A stretch of 9,498 nt of DNA from Rhodospirillales bacterium (GTDB lineage Bacteria; Pseudomonadota; Alphaproteobacteria; CACIAM-22H2), in contig JACQAF010000154.1 of assembly GCA_016195145.1 (NCBI GenBank), positions 1 to 9,498 of the forward strand, in the 5' to 3' direction. The number at the start of each line of letters is the position of its first letter. Position 1 is the first letter of the stretch. The notes beneath the pieces were generated by a model. The model saw only the letters and a list, made by a program, of their open reading frames with translations. It ran no database searches and was not told the origin of the DNA. The translations under genes were made by a program, and so were the position numbers. Of the stretch, positions 1-8,716 are shown in pieces.

Positions 1-661
1 GGCCGCTCCAGTCGATCGTCCGCCCGTTGAGGCGGGGCGGGGTCCCGGTCTTCAGCCGGCCAAGGGCAAACCCCAGCCGATCGAGAGTTTCGGCAAGTCC
101 GATGGCTGGGGCTTCATGGCCGTCGCGCCCCCGCGCCCGGCCGGCCGGGATCTTTTCGTCGCCAATATGGACCAGCCCGCGCAAGAACGTACCGGTGGTC
201 AGGATCGCTGCGCCGCAGGCAATCCGGGCGCCATCGGCCGTCAGGACGGCGGTTACCCGACCGTCTGCGCCGATTTCGAGATCTTCTGCAGCGCCGGCCC
301 GGATGGTCAGGTTTGGTTGCGCAGCAAGAATCGCCAGCATCGCTTGGCGATAAAGCTTGCGGTCCGCCTGAGCGCGCGGGCCGCGAACCGCCGGGCCTTT
401 GGAACGATTGAGCATCCGGAACTGGATACCGGCGCGGTCGATCGCCCGCCCCATGACGCCGTCGAGGGCGTCGATCTCGCGCACCAGATGACCCTTGGCC
501 AGGCCGCCGATGGCCGGGTTGCACGACATCTCGCCGATCGTCTCGACCGCATGGGTCAGCAGCAATGTCCGGGCGCCGAGTCGCGCCGCCGCCGCCGCCG
601 CCTCGCAGCCAGCATGACCGCCGCCGATGACCACGACGTCGAAATCCCGGGTTTTGATCAT
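1..661 (-). CDS. mnmG: tRNA uridine-5-carboxymethylaminomethyl synthesis enzyme MnmG (GidA), N-terminal part
   Basis: This is the FAD-binding partner of MnmE. The MnmE-MnmG complex installs the (carboxymethyl)aminomethyl group at C5 of the wobble uridine in the cytoplasm. About 220 residues are visible and the gene continues past the left edge of the window, so the missing C-terminus is not a truncation. The protein opens MIKTRDFDVVVIGGGHAG, the dinucleotide-binding GxGxxG-type motif near residues 13-18. It continues with the family blocks GEMSCNPAIGGLAKGH, LNRSKGPAVRGPRAQ, DRKLYR, TGTFLRG and LKTGTPPRL, all in family order. The ATG at 661-659 gives the usual short leader before the FAD motif, but no Shine-Dalgarno sequence precedes it. 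A TTG twelve codons upstream (697-695) has AAGAG five bases before it and is a possible alternative start. A parS-like site lies about 55 bp upstream. The mnmE gene is on the same strand but separated by the kinase gene. Confidence 0.96.
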   Translation of the reverse strand, partial: MIKTRDFDVVVIGGGHAGCEAAAAAARLGARTLLLTHAVETIGEMSCNPAIGGLAKGHLVREIDALDGVMGRAIDRAGIQFRMLNRSKGPAVRGPRAQADRKLYRQAMLAILAAQPNLTIRAGAAEDLEIGADGRVTAVLTADGARIACGAAILTTGTFLRGLVHIGDEKIPAGRARGRDGHEAPAIGLAETLDRLGFALGRLKTGTPPRLNGRTIDWSG

Positions 662-716
662 GGGCGGGACTGTAAAGGGCAGGGGCGGCCCGGTCAATTT
701 GACTCTTATTGACGCC

Positions 717-732
717 TGTTTCACATGAAACG
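717..732. promoter_or_regulatory. parS-like ParB-binding site
   Basis: TGTTTCACATGAAACG matches the widely conserved chromosomal parS consensus TGTTTCACGTGAAACA at 14 of 16 positions. One mismatch is at the centre (CACATG instead of CACGTG), which breaks the palindrome; the other is at the last base. The six-base outer arms GTTTCA/TGAAAC are perfect inverted repeats. In many bacteria parS sites cluster around gidA(mnmG)-rsmG-parA-parB, and this one lies just upstream of mnmG, so the location supports the call. The central substitution may weaken ParB binding. It could also be a decayed parS or an unrelated operator for mnmG. Confidence 0.55.
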
Positions 733-1048
733 TTCAATATAATATATATTAATCAATTAGTTATGAGAATTTCTCGATTCGGCACGCGGCGTCGCAGAAT
801 GCCTGGCGGTGGCCGAGTAGCGCCGTATCGGATTAAATTTCTATCGTCATCCGAAGACGGCCCCGCCAACCCTTATAAAACCACACAAAAACGCCAGCCT
901 GCAAACGAGTTATTAACCAATTGCGGAGCAAGCTAAACCAACAGCTTTGGCGCATACAGATTCGACGAATAGCCGAAGCCTTGCACATGACAACCGCGGT
1001 CCATTCGTTTCGTGCCCTTGGTTCGCGGCGTGATCTGAACATCAACCT

Positions 1049-1057
1049 GAGGTAAGG
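1049..1057 (+). promoter_or_regulatory. Ribosome binding site deciding a TTG start for the kinase
   Basis: The purine-rich run GAGGTAAGG ends five bases before TTG at 1063, and its GAGG part is ten bases away. No ATG occurs in frame before the first membrane segment, so a non-ATG start is required. This site favours TTG 1063 over the GTG at 1075, which would place the same site 12 or more bases further away than usual for the GAGG core. Confidence 0.6.
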
Positions 1058-1062
1058 TTTCG

Positions 1063-3303
1063 TTGTCGGCAATTGTGCCATCTCCCCCGGTGCCGGTCGT
1101 TGACCGCCAAACAGGCAACACGATCGCCAAGGGTGCGCCCGATCCGGCCGGCGGGCCAACGCGCGATTCGTTAACGCGCGAACGCCCAGTCGCGGCGTTC
1201 ACCGGCCGCCTGTTCGTCGGCTTCGGGATAATACTCATTCTGGCCCTACTGATCGGCGCAGGCGTACTTATCACCCAGCTACGCAGCAAAGCGCTCGCCG
1301 ACGCTGAGCGGGAAATGCTCAATCTCGATCTGGTGCTCGCCGAACAGACTGCCCGGCTTGTTCAGAGCCTCGATCTCGTCCTTATCACCACCGTCGAAAA
1401 AATGCGCACGGCAACCGAAGCCGAGATCGCCAACGGCAAGGCGATTCATATTGCGTTGCGCGAGCGTATCGCCAGTATGCCGATGGTCCGCGCGTTGACC
1501 ATTTTTGATGAAACCGGAGCTATTCGTTACTCCTCGCGCCAACATCCACCCATTCGCATTTCCGTGGCGGCGCGGCAGCCTTTCATTATTCAGCGCGATA
1601 ATCCTGCGCACGGCCTGGATATCTCGATACCGACCCGCAGCCTGACCGACGGCCTATGGTCGACCTTTCTTACCCGACGCATTTCTGGCCCGCATGGAGA
1701 ATTCAAAGGCATAGTCACTCTCGTCATCGATCCGGGGTATTTCGAGGAATTCTATAAGGCGATTGACCTTGGTCCCGGCAGCGTTGTCGCCTTGTTTCGT
1801 AGTGACGGCACGCTTTTGGCGCGCTACCCAAGCGAGGATGGCATCCTCGGGCAAACATTCGTCAGCGCCTCGTCGATCTTTGACTCGAACGCGCCCGTCA
1901 TCGACGCCGAATCGGGACGGACGCGCAGTCCGATCGACGGCGTCACCCGGATCAGCAGTTTTCGGGCCGTTAAAGGTTTTCCGCTCGTCATCACCGTCGG
2001 CACGTCCGAACTAACGCTCCTTGCCGCGTGGCGGCGCGAAGCCATAATTATCGCCATCTGCGCGGCCACCGCCGCCATCATGCTCGCCCTGATGCTTGGC
2101 GCTATCACCCGGCAACTCCGTTGGCAAACGGTCAACGAACAGGCTTTACGCAAAAGCGAGGCCCGTTTTCGCCACATCAACGCCAGCCTGCCGGGAATCG
2201 TCTTTCAGTTCCGCTTCACCCCGCACGGAAACAGCGGTTTCACCTACATCAGCGATCGGGTGCGCGAGATTTATGGCATCGCCCCCGAAACGATCTATGC
2301 ACGACCCAACGCCCTGCTTGCCCCGATCCATGCCGAAGACCGGTCCGGATTCGAAAAATCCGTCGCTGAATCGCGAACCGGCCTTAACGCCTGGTCGCAC
2401 GATTATCGTATTCATCGCGACGACCAGGTCCGATGGCTGCGCGGCACGTCGATATCCCAGAAGGGGCCCGATGGCAGCATCGTTTCCGATGGCGTGTTCG
2501 TCGACATTACCGAGCTCAAAGAGGCCGAGGCGGCGCTGCGCGAGGCGCGCGACAAGGCCGAAATGGCGACCCGGACGAAGAGCGAGTTCCTGGCCAATAT
2601 GAGCCACGAACTGCGAACGCCGCTCAACGCCATCATCGGATTTTCGGAAATCATCGCCAAGGAGATGTTCGGCCGGCTCGGCTCATCGAAATATATCGAG
2701 TATGCGCAGGATATCCGGCGCAGCGGCGCGCATCTTCTCGATGTCATCAACGACATTCTCGACATGTCGAAGATCGAGGCTGGCCGCTACGACCTTGACG
2801 AACAGACGATCGATCTCGGCCCGACCATCAACGCTTGTCTGACCATGATCCGCCATCGTGCCGACGAGGGCGGGATTGAGCTCGGCGCCGAAACCGAACG
2901 TACCCCTCATCTGCGCGCCGATTTGCGCGCGCTCAAGCAGGTTTTGCTCAATCTGCTGTCGAACGCGGTCAAGTTCACGCCGCGCGGCGGCAAGATCCGG
3001 GTTGCCTGGCGGATCGAAGGCGACGGGTCGTTGACCATTTCGGTCGCCGATACCGGCATCGGCATTCCCAAAGAATCGATCGATCGCATCTTGGAGCCGT
3101 TCCAGCAGGTCGATACGACCATCAGCCGCAAATACGAAGGCACGGGTCTTGGCCTGTCGATCAGCCGCAGCCTGATTCGCCTGCATGGCGGCACCATTTG
3201 CATCGAAAGCACCTCCGGCGTCGGAACGACGGTAACCATCCGTTTCCCGGCGGAACGGGTCATCGCCAATCTCGCCGTATTGCCGCAACGGCTGCCTGCC
3301 TAA
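1063..3303 (+). CDS. Membrane sensor histidine kinase (Cache-like sensor, PAS, HisKA, HATPase)
   Basis: An inner-membrane two-component sensor kinase of 746 residues. Order: a cytoplasmic proline-rich leader (1-46); membrane segment 1 (about 50-71); an extracytoplasmic region (about 72-325) with a long first helix and two PAS-like strand pairs (TIFDETGAIRYSS, ALFRSDGTLLARYP), the pattern of double-Cache sensors; membrane segment 2 (about 327-348); a PAS_3-type domain (about 365-485); HisKA with H-box SHELRTPLNAIIGFSE and phospho-acceptor His515; and HATPase_c with N-box Asn634, G1 DTGIGIP (663-669), F-box EPF (678-680) and G2 GTGLGL (693-698). All catalytic boxes are intact. There is no receiver domain and no response regulator nearby, so the partner is encoded elsewhere. 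The H-box region resembles alphaproteobacterial PleC/DivJ-like kinases, but the ligand and output are unknown. The start is TTG. The sensor half is lower in GC than the kinase half and the neighbouring genes. The gene faces against mnmE and mnmG, between which it sits. Confidence 0.93.
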   Translation: MSAIVPSPPVPVVDRQTGNTIAKGAPDPAGGPTRDSLTRERPVAAFTGRLFVGFGIILILALLIGAGVLITQLRSKALADAEREMLNLDLVLAEQTARLVQSLDLVLITTVEKMRTATEAEIANGKAIHIALRERIASMPMVRALTIFDETGAIRYSSRQHPPIRISVAARQPFIIQRDNPAHGLDISIPTRSLTDGLWSTFLTRRISGPHGEFKGIVTLVIDPGYFEEFYKAIDLGPGSVVALFRSDGTLLARYPSEDGILGQTFVSASSIFDSNAPVIDAESGRTRSPIDGVTRISSFRAVKGFPLVITVGTSELTLLAAWRREAIIIAICAATAAIMLALMLGAITRQLRWQTVNEQALRKSEARFRHINASLPGIVFQFRFTPHGNSGFTYISDRVREIYGIAPETIYARPNALLAPIHAEDRSGFEKSVAESRTGLNAWSHDYRIHRDDQVRWLRGTSISQKGPDGSIVSDGVFVDITELKEAEAALREARDKAEMATRTKSEFLANMSHELRTPLNAIIGFSEIIAKEMFGRLGSSKYIEYAQDIRRSGAHLLDVINDILDMSKIEAGRYDLDEQTIDLGPTINACLTMIRHRADEGGIELGAETERTPHLRADLRALKQVLLNLLSNAVKFTPRGGKIRVAWRIEGDGSLTISVADTGIGIPKESIDRILEPFQQVDTTISRKYEGTGLGLSISRSLIRLHGGTICIESTSGVGTTVTIRFPAERVIANLAVLPQRLPA

Positions 3304-3328
3304 CCTGCGCGCGGCGGCCCGCAGCCGG

Positions 3329-4741
3329 TTATTTGCCGATACAGAATTCGCGGAAAATGGCGTCGAGCACGTCCTCGACGCCGACCCGGCCGACGACCTG
3401 CCCCAGCGCCCGCGCCGCGAGGCGCAAATCCTCGGCGAACAGCTCGGCCGGGAGATCGCCTGCCGCCAGGGCCCGAATAAGCGCGCCCTGGCAATCCTCG
3501 ATCGCCCGCCGATGGCGCGCCCGCGTGATTGGCGGCGCCGTTGATCCGCCCGCCAGCCGCGCGGCGACCTCGCTCGCCACCGCGCCCAGCAATGCCGCCA
3601 TGCCAGCCCCGGACCTAACCGAGATCGGATACGGACCTTTGCCGTCCTGAGCTAGCGCTGCGCCATGTTCGCTCAATCGATTCTTGGGGTCGGCGATCAG
3701 GTCGATTTTGTTGCGAACAACCAGCGTATCGGCGTCGATCAGCGCCGCAATCGCCGGTTCGATCTCTCGATCGGTGGCATCGAGCACCAGAAGCTTAAGG
3801 TCCGCCGCCTCGGCGCGGGCAAGGGCGCGCCGAACGCCTTCTGCCTCGATCTGGCCCTGCGCCGCCGCTAGATCGGCCGTAGCTGACAATACCGGAATTT
3901 CGCGCAATCCCGCCGTATCGGCGACAACGACAGGATAGCCGCCGAGATCGAGATGCACCTCGATCACGTCGCGCGTTGTTCCCGCGATCGCCGAAACGAT
4001 CGCCGCCTCGCGCCGGGCAAGCGCGTTCAGCAGCGACGATTTGCCCGCATTGGGCGGCCCGAGAATAGCGATCGATAGTCCTTCGCGCAGGCGCTCCCCG
4101 CGTCGTTCGTCAGCCAGCGTATGTCCGATTTCCTCGATCAGCCGTTCAAGATCGGGGCGTAGCGAATCGACAAGCCGCCCCGGCAGGTCTTCGTCGGGGA
4201 AATCGATTTCCGCCTCGGCATAGGCAAGCGCCTTCAGCAGTCGAATACGCCAGGTTTCGACGAGTCGCCCAAATTCTCCCGAAAGCTGGCGCAACGCCTG
4301 GCGGCGTTGCGCTTCGGTCTCGGCCTCGATCAGATCGGCCAGGCCCTCGACCTCGGTCAGGTCGAGTTTGCCGGCATCAAAAGCGCGTCGGGTAAATTCG
4401 CCCGGTTCGGCAAGGCGCAGTCCTTCCATGCCGCCGAGCGCCGCCACCATCGCCGTCAGCACCGCGCGCGAGCCATGAAAATGAAATTCGGCGACGTCCT
4501 CGCCGGTAAAGCTGGCTGGACTGGGAAACCACAAAGCCAAGCCATCGTCGATGGCGGTTCCCGCATCGGGATCACGAAACCGGGCGCGGACGGCCTTGCG
4601 CGGCGGCGGTAACCCGGTTCCGGTCAGCGCCCGCAACGCCGCTCCGGCGGCCGGCCCCGAGACGCGGATTACGGCGACGCCGGCGCGGCCGGTTGCCGTC
4701 GCCGGCGCAAAAATCGTCGGGCGGGGCAGAGATATGGACAT
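3329..4741 (-). CDS. mnmE: tRNA uridine-5-carboxymethylaminomethyl(34) synthesis GTPase MnmE (TrmE)
   Basis: A folate-binding, dimeric GTPase that works with MnmG on wobble uridine-34 of tRNA, using a one-carbon unit from methylene-tetrahydrofolate. The 470 residues hold the N-terminal folate domain (TIFAPATA, then GRAGVAVIRVSGP, then FTGEDVAEFHFHGS at about 78-91), the helical domain, and an embedded G domain. G-domain motifs are the P-loop GPPNAGKSS (228-236), GTTRD (254-258), DTAG (275-278) and NKID (344-347). The protein ends in the catalytic FCIGK, whose cysteine is 467, so the gene is complete. It is slightly longer than usual (about 450). The extra length is mostly some 15 residues after DTAGLRE in switch II (about 282-297). 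The ATG at 4741 has no clear Shine-Dalgarno sequence. The ferredoxin gene ends 40 bp upstream on the same strand. The usual neighbour mnmG lies beyond the convergent kinase gene. Confidence 0.97.
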   Translation of the reverse strand: MSISLPRPTIFAPATATGRAGVAVIRVSGPAAGAALRALTGTGLPPPRKAVRARFRDPDAGTAIDDGLALWFPSPASFTGEDVAEFHFHGSRAVLTAMVAALGGMEGLRLAEPGEFTRRAFDAGKLDLTEVEGLADLIEAETEAQRRQALRQLSGEFGRLVETWRIRLLKALAYAEAEIDFPDEDLPGRLVDSLRPDLERLIEEIGHTLADERRGERLREGLSIAILGPPNAGKSSLLNALARREAAIVSAIAGTTRDVIEVHLDLGGYPVVVADTAGLREIPVLSATADLAAAQGQIEAEGVRRALARAEAADLKLLVLDATDREIEPAIAALIDADTLVVRNKIDLIADPKNRLSEHGAALAQDGKGPYPISVRSGAGMAALLGAVASEVAARLAGGSTAPPITRARHRRAIEDCQGALIRALAAGDLPAELFAEDLRLAARALGQVVGRVGVEDVLDAIFREFCIGK

Positions 4742-4781
4742 GCGTGCGTGTCGACAGACGCCAGCGCGGCGTTCGGGCCGC

Positions 4782-5180
4782 CTAGTCCTTGCCCTTCTTC
4801 GGCGGATCGTCGCCCGGGCGCATCATCAGATGCGGCACCCGGCCGCCTTCGACCAGATGGGTCTTGAGGATCTCGTCGATATCCGCCGTCGTCTTCGGCG
4901 AATACCAGACGCCCTCGGGATAAATCACCATGCTCGGCCCCAATTCGCATCGCTCCAGGCAGCCGGCTGTATTGATCCGGACGTCCTTGAGGCCCAGCTC
5001 CTTCGCCCGCGCCTTCATATAATTGCGCAGCCGCTCGGAATCCTTTGCCTTGCAGCAGCCGCGCGGATGGCCGTCCGGGCGCACATTCGTGCACATGAAG
5101 ACATGCCGCGCATAAAACAACGGCGGGTCGGCCGTCGCGGCGGCGTTCGCGGCGCCGGCGGGATTGTCGTCGGGGCTCAT
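4782..5180 (-). CDS. Thioredoxin-fold [2Fe-2S] ferredoxin domain protein
   Basis: A small cytoplasmic electron carrier of 132 residues. It carries the cluster pattern of thioredoxin-like [2Fe-2S] ferredoxins: CTNVRPDGHPRGCC (Cys30, Cys42, Cys43) and, about 30 residues later, NTAGCLERCELGP (Cys74, Cys78). The tail VIYPEGVWYSPKTTADIDEIL is also typical of the family. The first 20 residues are Ala/Pro-rich and probably disordered. A hydrophilic lysine-rich tail closes the protein. The ATG overlaps the stop codon of the DUF6489 gene in an ATGA, so the two are probably translationally coupled. AAGGA lies 12 bases upstream, inside the DUF6489 gene. mnmE follows after 40 bp. The redox partner is unknown. 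Supplying electrons to MnmE/MnmG chemistry is possible, but only inferred from position. Confidence 0.9.
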   Translation of the reverse strand: MSPDDNPAGAANAAATADPPLFYARHVFMCTNVRPDGHPRGCCKAKDSERLRNYMKARAKELGLKDVRINTAGCLERCELGPSMVIYPEGVWYSPKTTADIDEILKTHLVEGGRVPHLMMRPGDDPPKKGKD

Positions 5181-5443
5181 TTCTTGCCTGCGTCCTTGTG
5201 CGGGCCGCCGCCCATGCCGGCGGCCATCTGGTTCCAGAACATTTTCTGCATTTGATCCCAGCCCTGAACCGAAGCCGGAAACCAGGTCTTGAGCATGGTT
5301 TCGGGGTCCATCGCGTGTAGCGCCTGTTCCATGCGCTGGCTGAGCTGTTTCATCAACGCGTCCTGCATCGGTCGGACATCGGGCAGGCCGAGGAATGCGC
5401 GCGCCTCATCGGGCGAACAATCGATATTGATCGATATTTTCAT
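5177..5443 (-). CDS. DUF6489 family protein
   Basis: An 88-residue protein of unknown function that I recognise as the DUF6489 family of alphaproteobacteria. It opens MKISINIDCSPDEARAFLGL, then continues PDVRPMQDALMKQL, an amphipathic helix, DPETMLKTWFP and QMQKMFWNQM, and ends in a Gly/Lys-rich tail. No membrane segment or signal peptide is visible, so it is probably cytoplasmic. The ATG at 5443 is chosen because AGGAGAG lies five bases upstream (5455-5449) and the family begins at this residue. Longer in-frame extensions upstream have no support. Its stop overlaps the ferredoxin start by four bases, and it is the first gene of the set leading to mnmE. Confidence 0.85.
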   Translation of the reverse strand: MKISINIDCSPDEARAFLGLPDVRPMQDALMKQLSQRMEQALHAMDPETMLKTWFPASVQGWDQMQKMFWNQMAAGMGGGPHKDAGKK

Positions 5444-5582
5444 AGCGTCTCTCCTGCCCCCGCCCGGGTTCCGGCCGCAATAATCCTGCCGCCCGGCGAT
5501 ATCCCTACTCAGGCTGGCGTTGTTAGCCGGCGGATGCAGCCCTATGTTGGCCCGTAACCGGCCGCCCCGCAAGGAAACTCCC
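5444..5582. other. Divergent promoter region between DUF6489 and DUF255 genes
   Basis: This 139-bp gap separates two genes transcribed away from each other and must supply initiation for both the DUF6489-ferredoxin-mnmE set and the DUF255 gene. Ribosome sites are clear at both ends: AGGAGAG on the minus strand (5455-5449) and AAGGAAA on the plus strand (5571-5577). I could not pick out confident -35/-10 boxes. Confidence 0.5.
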
Positions 5583-7634
<2,052 letters not shown>

Positions 7635-7712
7635 GGCTTGCCTAGCTGGGCGGCCGGTGGCAACGTCTGCGCTCCGCAACCTGAAATCGCGAAACCGACC
7701 GGGGAGGCGCAT

Positions 7713-8408
7713 ATGCCCGATATCACCATCAAGGCCAAGGATGGCGGCCAGTTCGCCGCCTATCTGGCGAAGCCCGCCGCTGGCAAGGGGCCGGGCATCG
7801 TCCTGATCCAGGAAATTTTCGGCGTCAACAAGGTGATGCGCGATCTCGCCGACGGCTACGCCAAACAGGGTTATGTCGTGCTGTGCCCCGACCTCTTCTG
7901 GCGGCAGGAGCCGGGCATCCAGATCACCGACAGGACCGAGGCCGAGTGGGCCCGCGCCTTCGAACTGTTTAAAGGTTTCAACGGCGCCAAGGGGATCGAC
8001 GACCTCGCGGCGACGCTCGCCCATTTGCGCAAGCTGCCGGAATGCGCCGGCAAGGTGGGTTGCGTCGGCTATTGCCTCGGCGGCAATCTTGCCTATCAGA
8101 TGGCGGCGCGCACCGATGTCGACGGCTCGGTGAGCTATTATGGCGTCGGCATCGAGGGCATGCTCGACATCGCTGGCGGCATCAAGAAACCGCTGCTCAT
8201 GCACATCGCGGAAAAGGACAAATTCGTCCCGCCCGAGGCGCAGGCGAAGATCAAAGCCGCACTCGGCAAGATCGGCCTTGTCACGATGCACAGCTATGCC
8301 GGGCAAGACCACGCCTTCGCCCGAAGCGGCGGCGATCATTACAACAAGCAGGCGGCCGAACTCGCTAGCTCACGCACGGCGGAGTTCTTCAAAAAGCATC
8401 TCGGCTGA
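7713..8408 (+). CDS. Dienelactone hydrolase family protein
   Basis: A cytoplasmic alpha/beta hydrolase of 231 residues. The characterised relative is carboxymethylenebutenolidase, which opens dienelactone in chlorocatechol degradation. Many chromosomal homologues have unknown substrates. The catalytic residues are present with classical spacing: Glu34 in QEIFG, nucleophile Cys121 in GYCLGG, Asp169 in EKDKFVPP and His200 in GQDHAF. These are each offset by exactly two from Glu36, Cys123, Asp171 and His202 of Pseudomonas dienelactone hydrolase. The ATG at 7713 has GGGGAGG (7701-7707) five bases upstream. The frame stays open back to a TTG at 7638, but that extension looks unlike the family. It lies 78 bp after the DUF255 gene and converges with the broken transporter gene. 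No aromatic-degradation genes are visible, so housekeeping or detoxification use is as likely as catabolism. Confidence 0.93.
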   Translation: MPDITIKAKDGGQFAAYLAKPAAGKGPGIVLIQEIFGVNKVMRDLADGYAKQGYVVLCPDLFWRQEPGIQITDRTEAEWARAFELFKGFNGAKGIDDLAATLAHLRKLPECAGKVGCVGYCLGGNLAYQMAARTDVDGSVSYYGVGIEGMLDIAGGIKKPLLMHIAEKDKFVPPEAQAKIKAALGKIGLVTMHSYAGQDHAFARSGGDHYNKQAAELASSRTAEFFKKHLG

Positions 8409-8430
8409 CCGCCGCCCGGGCGGGCGTCAG
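8405..8430. terminator. Candidate bidirectional terminator hairpin
   Basis: An imperfect 26-bp inverted repeat fills the convergent gap between the dienelactone hydrolase and the transporter remnant. The outer arms CTGAC and GTCAG pair perfectly, two bases mismatch, then CCGCCC pairs with GGGCGG. The stop codons of the two genes (TGA at 8406-8408 and, on the minus strand, at 8429-8427) fall symmetrically in the outer arms. No T-run follows on either strand, and a real loop would sacrifice the central base pairs, so it is not a textbook intrinsic terminator. Confidence 0.45.
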
Positions 8431-8716
8431 TTCGGCAAACCGAACAAGGGCCGCAAACGTACACCAAGACGCGGTGCCCGAGAAAAAAGCGCCGATATTG
8501 CAGCCGAAGGCGATACGCGACCCGTAACCCAATACGAGCCCGCCGAGCACCGCCGCGGCAAGCGAGCGCAACGGTATCCGCAGGCTCGGCCGGAACCGTC
8601 CGGCAAGGGCCGCGGCGACCAGCGCGCCGATGACGATGCCGATATCCATCACCGAGGTATCGTCGTCGAGGATGCTGCCGGCAAGCGCCGCCGCGCAGGT
8701 CGCCACGTTCCCCCAC
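8427..8716 (-). pseudogene. YeeE/YedE (TsuA-like) sulfur transporter, C-terminal remnant with frameshifting deletion
   Basis: YeeE/YedE proteins are multi-pass inner-membrane transporters; TsuA imports thiosulfate. The C-terminal end is recognisable: VWGNVATCAAALAGSIL, DDDTSVMDIGIVIGAL, AGRFRPSLRIP, then LGGLVLGYGSRIAFGCNIGAFFSGTAS with the conserved cysteine motif GCNIGA. At 8469/8468 the frame changes. The original frame runs on as WCTFAALVRF and overlaps the hydrolase gene. A different frame reads LGVRLRPLFGLPN then TGA at 8429-8427, exactly the usual C-terminus. The normal linking membrane segment (SLHGW-like, roughly 15-18 residues) is absent, so a deletion that is not a multiple of three lies there. 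The N-terminal two thirds are also missing: homology stops at about 8716, where unrelated sequence begins. It is called a pseudogene for these two reasons. Assembly error could explain either break. Confidence 0.8.

Larger units (their letters stand above)
662..1062. other. Divergent intergenic region between mnmG and the sensor kinase
   Basis: This 401-bp stretch separates the divergent starts of mnmG and the kinase, so it should hold both promoters. It contains the parS-like site, then an AT-rich tract at about 735-764. A TTAA-N7-GTTA element (749-763) is one base from the CtrA-type TTAA-N7-TTAA pattern. An 11-bp palindrome GAGAATTTCTC lies at 765-775. From about 780 to 1040 I see no convincing sigma-70 promoter, RNA gene or protein-like reading frame. 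The short open frames there read as non-coding. Confidence 0.7.

Noticed and set aside
735..925. Possible replication origin: AT-rich tract beside mnmG and a parS-like site
   Set aside because: I found no good DnaA boxes (TTATCCACA or close variants, either strand) in the region, and a single AT-rich tract is not enough. The origin may be nearby, but nothing here supports calling it.
709..936. 75-codon open frame in the intergenic region upstream of the kinase
   Set aside because: It runs through the parS-like site and the AT-rich tract, has no ribosome site and no protein-like pattern.
3305..3324. Possible terminator between the kinase and mnmE (CTGCG...CGCAG)
   Set aside because: Only a five-base-pair stem with a ten-base loop and no T-run on either strand. 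This is easily met by chance in GC-rich sequence.
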